Part shown: one piece after another, positions 5,900-7,249 of the stretch
Numbering within the stretch: the stretch's first letter is position 1
How the letters are laid out: every line of letters starts with the position of its first letter
Assembly (NCBI GenBank): GCA_001800015.1
Contig: MGUO01000123.1
Coordinates: 1-7,249 of the forward strand
Source: Elusimicrobia bacterium RIFCSPHIGHO2_02_FULL_57_9
Lineage (GTDB): Bacteria; Elusimicrobiota; Elusimicrobia; UBA1565; UBA9628
DNA length: 7,249 bases
Direction: 5' to 3'
Made by a program: the position numbers and the translations under genes
The notes under the pieces: generated by a model
Told to the model about the DNA's origin: nothing
Database searches by the model: none
Seen by the model: only the letters and a program-made list of their open reading frames with translations

Positions 5900-6735
5900 T
5901 GTCCTTGTCTCCGTCGTTTTCTAATCTCTTCCCGGAATTTTTCCATTTTCTTCTGGTCGGGGCGCAGATCTGCCGGACGGCGCTTATCGGGGCGATTGCG
6001 TTTTTCCCGCATCTTTTGGCGCAGTTCCTGGCGGCGCTGACGCAGCCTTTGCAGGATTTCCAAGCGCCGCTCCAAGCGTTGGGCGGCAGGCAGCGGCTTC
6101 CAGGTTTTGCGCAGCGCGAGCATTCTGCGGTCCAGGGATCTGACAAAACGGCGGTGCCTGACAAAACGCTTCAGCTGATAGGGCATTGCCGCCCTTTGCC
6201 CGCGCAAAACCTGGATCTCCTGGTTGGAGCCTAAAATTTCCTCATGCCCCGATTCATCCGAGACGGCGACCTTGCCCTCGTCAAATACGCCCACGTAGGT
6301 TTCATCGGGATTCTCCGGACTGATTTCCACGCCGAACTCGGTTCCGCGCACGGCGGCCACAGCCGTGGGAGTGCGCACTTTAAGCTGCCGGCCTTCGCCC
6401 AGTTTCTGCAATTTGGCCAGAAGGCTGCCCAGGGTCAGGTTGAAAATGGAATCGGAATGCCGGGCGGATTGCAACGTGAAATCGCTGTTGGCGCGCAGAT
6501 AAATGACATGGTCGCCTTCCAGGGATATCTCGGCGCCAGCGTCCGTCCCCGTCGCGATACGGTCGCCGGAGGCCAAGGGCATGTCTTTTTCCGCCTCAAC
6601 GCCCTGCGCATCTCCATCGGCGGGAAGAACCGTCACCTCTCCGCGCACGTCGGTGATACGGGCGTCCCACTCCTGCGCGGCCGGCTCTTGAGCGCAGAGC
6701 AATCCCAGCAGGAACACGCTCAGGATGCTACGCAT
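5896..6735 (-). CDS. Secreted FecR-domain protein with highly basic C-terminal tail
   Basis: The product is 279 residues. The ATG at 6735 is chosen because it gives a signal peptide (MRSILSVFLLGLLCAQEPAA). Cys14 is not preceded by a good lipobox, so ordinary cleavage near residue 20 is likelier than a lipoprotein. Residues 25-165 form a FecR domain: 'LASGDRIATGTDAGAEISL', 'VIYLRANSDFTL', and the hallmark 'VRTPTAVAAVRGTEFGV'. The N-terminal cytoplasmic part and membrane segment of classical FecR anti-sigma regulators are absent, so a role in iron-dicitrate signalling is not supported; stand-alone exported FecR domains are common and poorly understood. From about residue 179 onward, roughly 38 of 101 residues are Arg or Lys, in a charged, probably helical or coiled-coil pattern with Gln and Glu. 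It lies 50 bp after the tyrosyl-tRNA synthetase gene with a weak ribosome binding site, and its stop overlaps the mutase start by 4 nt. Confidence 0.88.
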   Translation of the reverse strand: MRSILSVFLLGLLCAQEPAAQEWDARITDVRGEVTVLPADGDAQGVEAEKDMPLASGDRIATGTDAGAEISLEGDHVIYLRANSDFTLQSARHSDSIFNLTLGSLLAKLQKLGEGRQLKVRTPTAVAAVRGTEFGVEISPENPDETYVGVFDEGKVAVSDESGHEEILGSNQEIQVLRGQRAAMPYQLKRFVRHRRFVRSLDRRMLALRKTWKPLPAAQRLERRLEILQRLRQRRQELRQKMREKRNRPDKRRPADLRPDQKKMEKFREEIRKRRRQGQ

Positions 6736-6785
6736 AACTTGTCTTGAAGTCTAACAGTTTTCCCACCTTAGTTCCAGGGCGCCGG

Positions 6786-7249
6786 TTAAACGGCCTTCAA
6801 ATTCACTTTAACGAACTGATGCTTTCCCATCTGCAAAACAAACGAAGCGGGCCCGCTGACGGATTTATCTTCAGCCGCTTTGTTGCCGTCAATCTTCACC
6901 GCGCCCTGGATGATCAGCCGCCGGGCCTCATTGCGCGACTTGGTGCCGCCGCAGCGCAGTATCATCTCGCTTAAGGAAAGGCCCGCCGGAATATCCATGG
7001 ATTTAATATCGGTGGGCAGCCGGCGCTCGGAAAAAGTCTCCTTAAAGAATTTCCCGGCCGCCGCGGCAGCCGGCTCGCCGTGATAACGCGCCGTCAATTT
7101 TCGCGCCAAATCCTTTTTGGCCTCCATGGGACGGCCCGATTTAAGCGCCGCCAAGTCCTCATCGGTTAAAAGCTCGTAATAAGACCACATCAGCTCATCG
7201 GAAACCTTCATGATCTTGCCGAACATATCCTGCGGCGGGTCGCTAAAGG
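6786..7249 (-). CDS. tyrS: Tyrosyl-tRNA synthetase, C-terminal part (5' end beyond window)
   Basis: About 154 C-terminal residues are visible. The frame is open to the window edge, reading FSDPPQDMFGKIMKVSD at the start of the visible part, so the Met at 7226 is internal and not a start. 'MFGKIMKVSDELMWSYYELL' and 'HPMEAKK'-like 'RPMEAKKDLARKLTARYHG' are typical of the helical region after the KMSKS loop in bacterial TyrS of the longer type. The last 60 or so residues form an S4 RNA-binding domain ('SRNEARRLIIQGAVKIDG') that contacts the tRNA-Tyr long variable arm. The enzyme charges tRNA-Tyr with tyrosine in the cytoplasm. The catalytic HIGH and KMSKS motifs lie outside the window. No clear terminator follows the TAA, so transcription may read into the fecR gene. 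Confidence 0.93.
   Translation of the reverse strand, partial: FSDPPQDMFGKIMKVSDELMWSYYELLTDEDLAALKSGRPMEAKKDLARKLTARYHGEPAAAAAGKFFKETFSERRLPTDIKSMDIPAGLSLSEMILRCGGTKSRNEARRLIIQGAVKIDGNKAAEDKSVSGPASFVLQMGKHQFVKVNLKAV

Noticed and set aside
6736..6785. Promoter for the fecR gene in the 50 bp gap (TGGAAC, 17 nt, TAGACT)
   Set aside because: Both boxes match the consensus poorly and no terminator precedes them, so read-through from tyrS is equally likely.

Overview
The window is a compact bacterial segment of moderately high GC in which every supported gene lies on the minus strand. Read in the direction of transcription (high to low coordinates) it holds the 3' part of a tyrosyl-tRNA synthetase gene, a secreted FecR-domain protein, a B12-type acyl-CoA mutase large subunit, and an OmpR/PhoB-type regulator with a degenerate receiver. 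A pair of hairpins including a good intrinsic terminator follows. After a regulatory intergenic region come two secreted, repeat-rich surface proteins, the second of which runs off the window.

Organism: I infer an uncultured Gram-negative-type bacterium, with Elusimicrobiota as the best guess. Large secreted fibronectin-III arrays with a repeated 'EASSTNF' / 'NTTYYFRVGS' style, placed next to an 'xxFQGxLxD...SPYAF'-type secreted protein, are what I remember from groundwater and sediment Elusimicrobiota. This assignment rests on memory and is not proven by the sequence.

Layout. Positions 7249-6786 encode the C-terminal part of TyrS with its S4 RNA-binding domain. After a 50 bp gap, 6735-5896 encodes the FecR-domain protein with a very basic C-terminal tail. 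Its stop overlaps the GTG start of the mutase gene (5899-4283) in a GTGA arrangement. The mutase stop in turn overlaps the ATG of the regulator gene (4283-3585) in a TAATG arrangement. These three genes are therefore almost certainly one translationally coupled unit, ended by hairpins at 3583-3521. The region 3520-3361 contains a perfect 16 bp AT-rich palindrome, an adjacent imperfect inverted repeat, a GC-rich leader hairpin and a strong ribosome binding site. This site serves the 469-residue surface protein (3360-1951), which is followed 13 bp later by a TTG-initiated fibronectin-III protein (1937 to the window edge).

Most notable points. The mutase carries Phe and Gln at the two positions that are Tyr and Arg in methylmalonyl-CoA mutase, the pattern known from isobutyryl-CoA mutase, so a methylmalonyl-CoA label would probably be wrong. 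The regulator lacks the phospho-accepting Asp and the conserved Thr and Lys of receivers, but has a CPFC motif in a glutaredoxin-like context at its N-terminus, suggesting control by redox or a ligand rather than by phosphorylation. The tight coupling of an envelope FecR protein, a B12-radical mutase and an unusual regulator is the best candidate here for an undescribed functional unit; its function is unknown.
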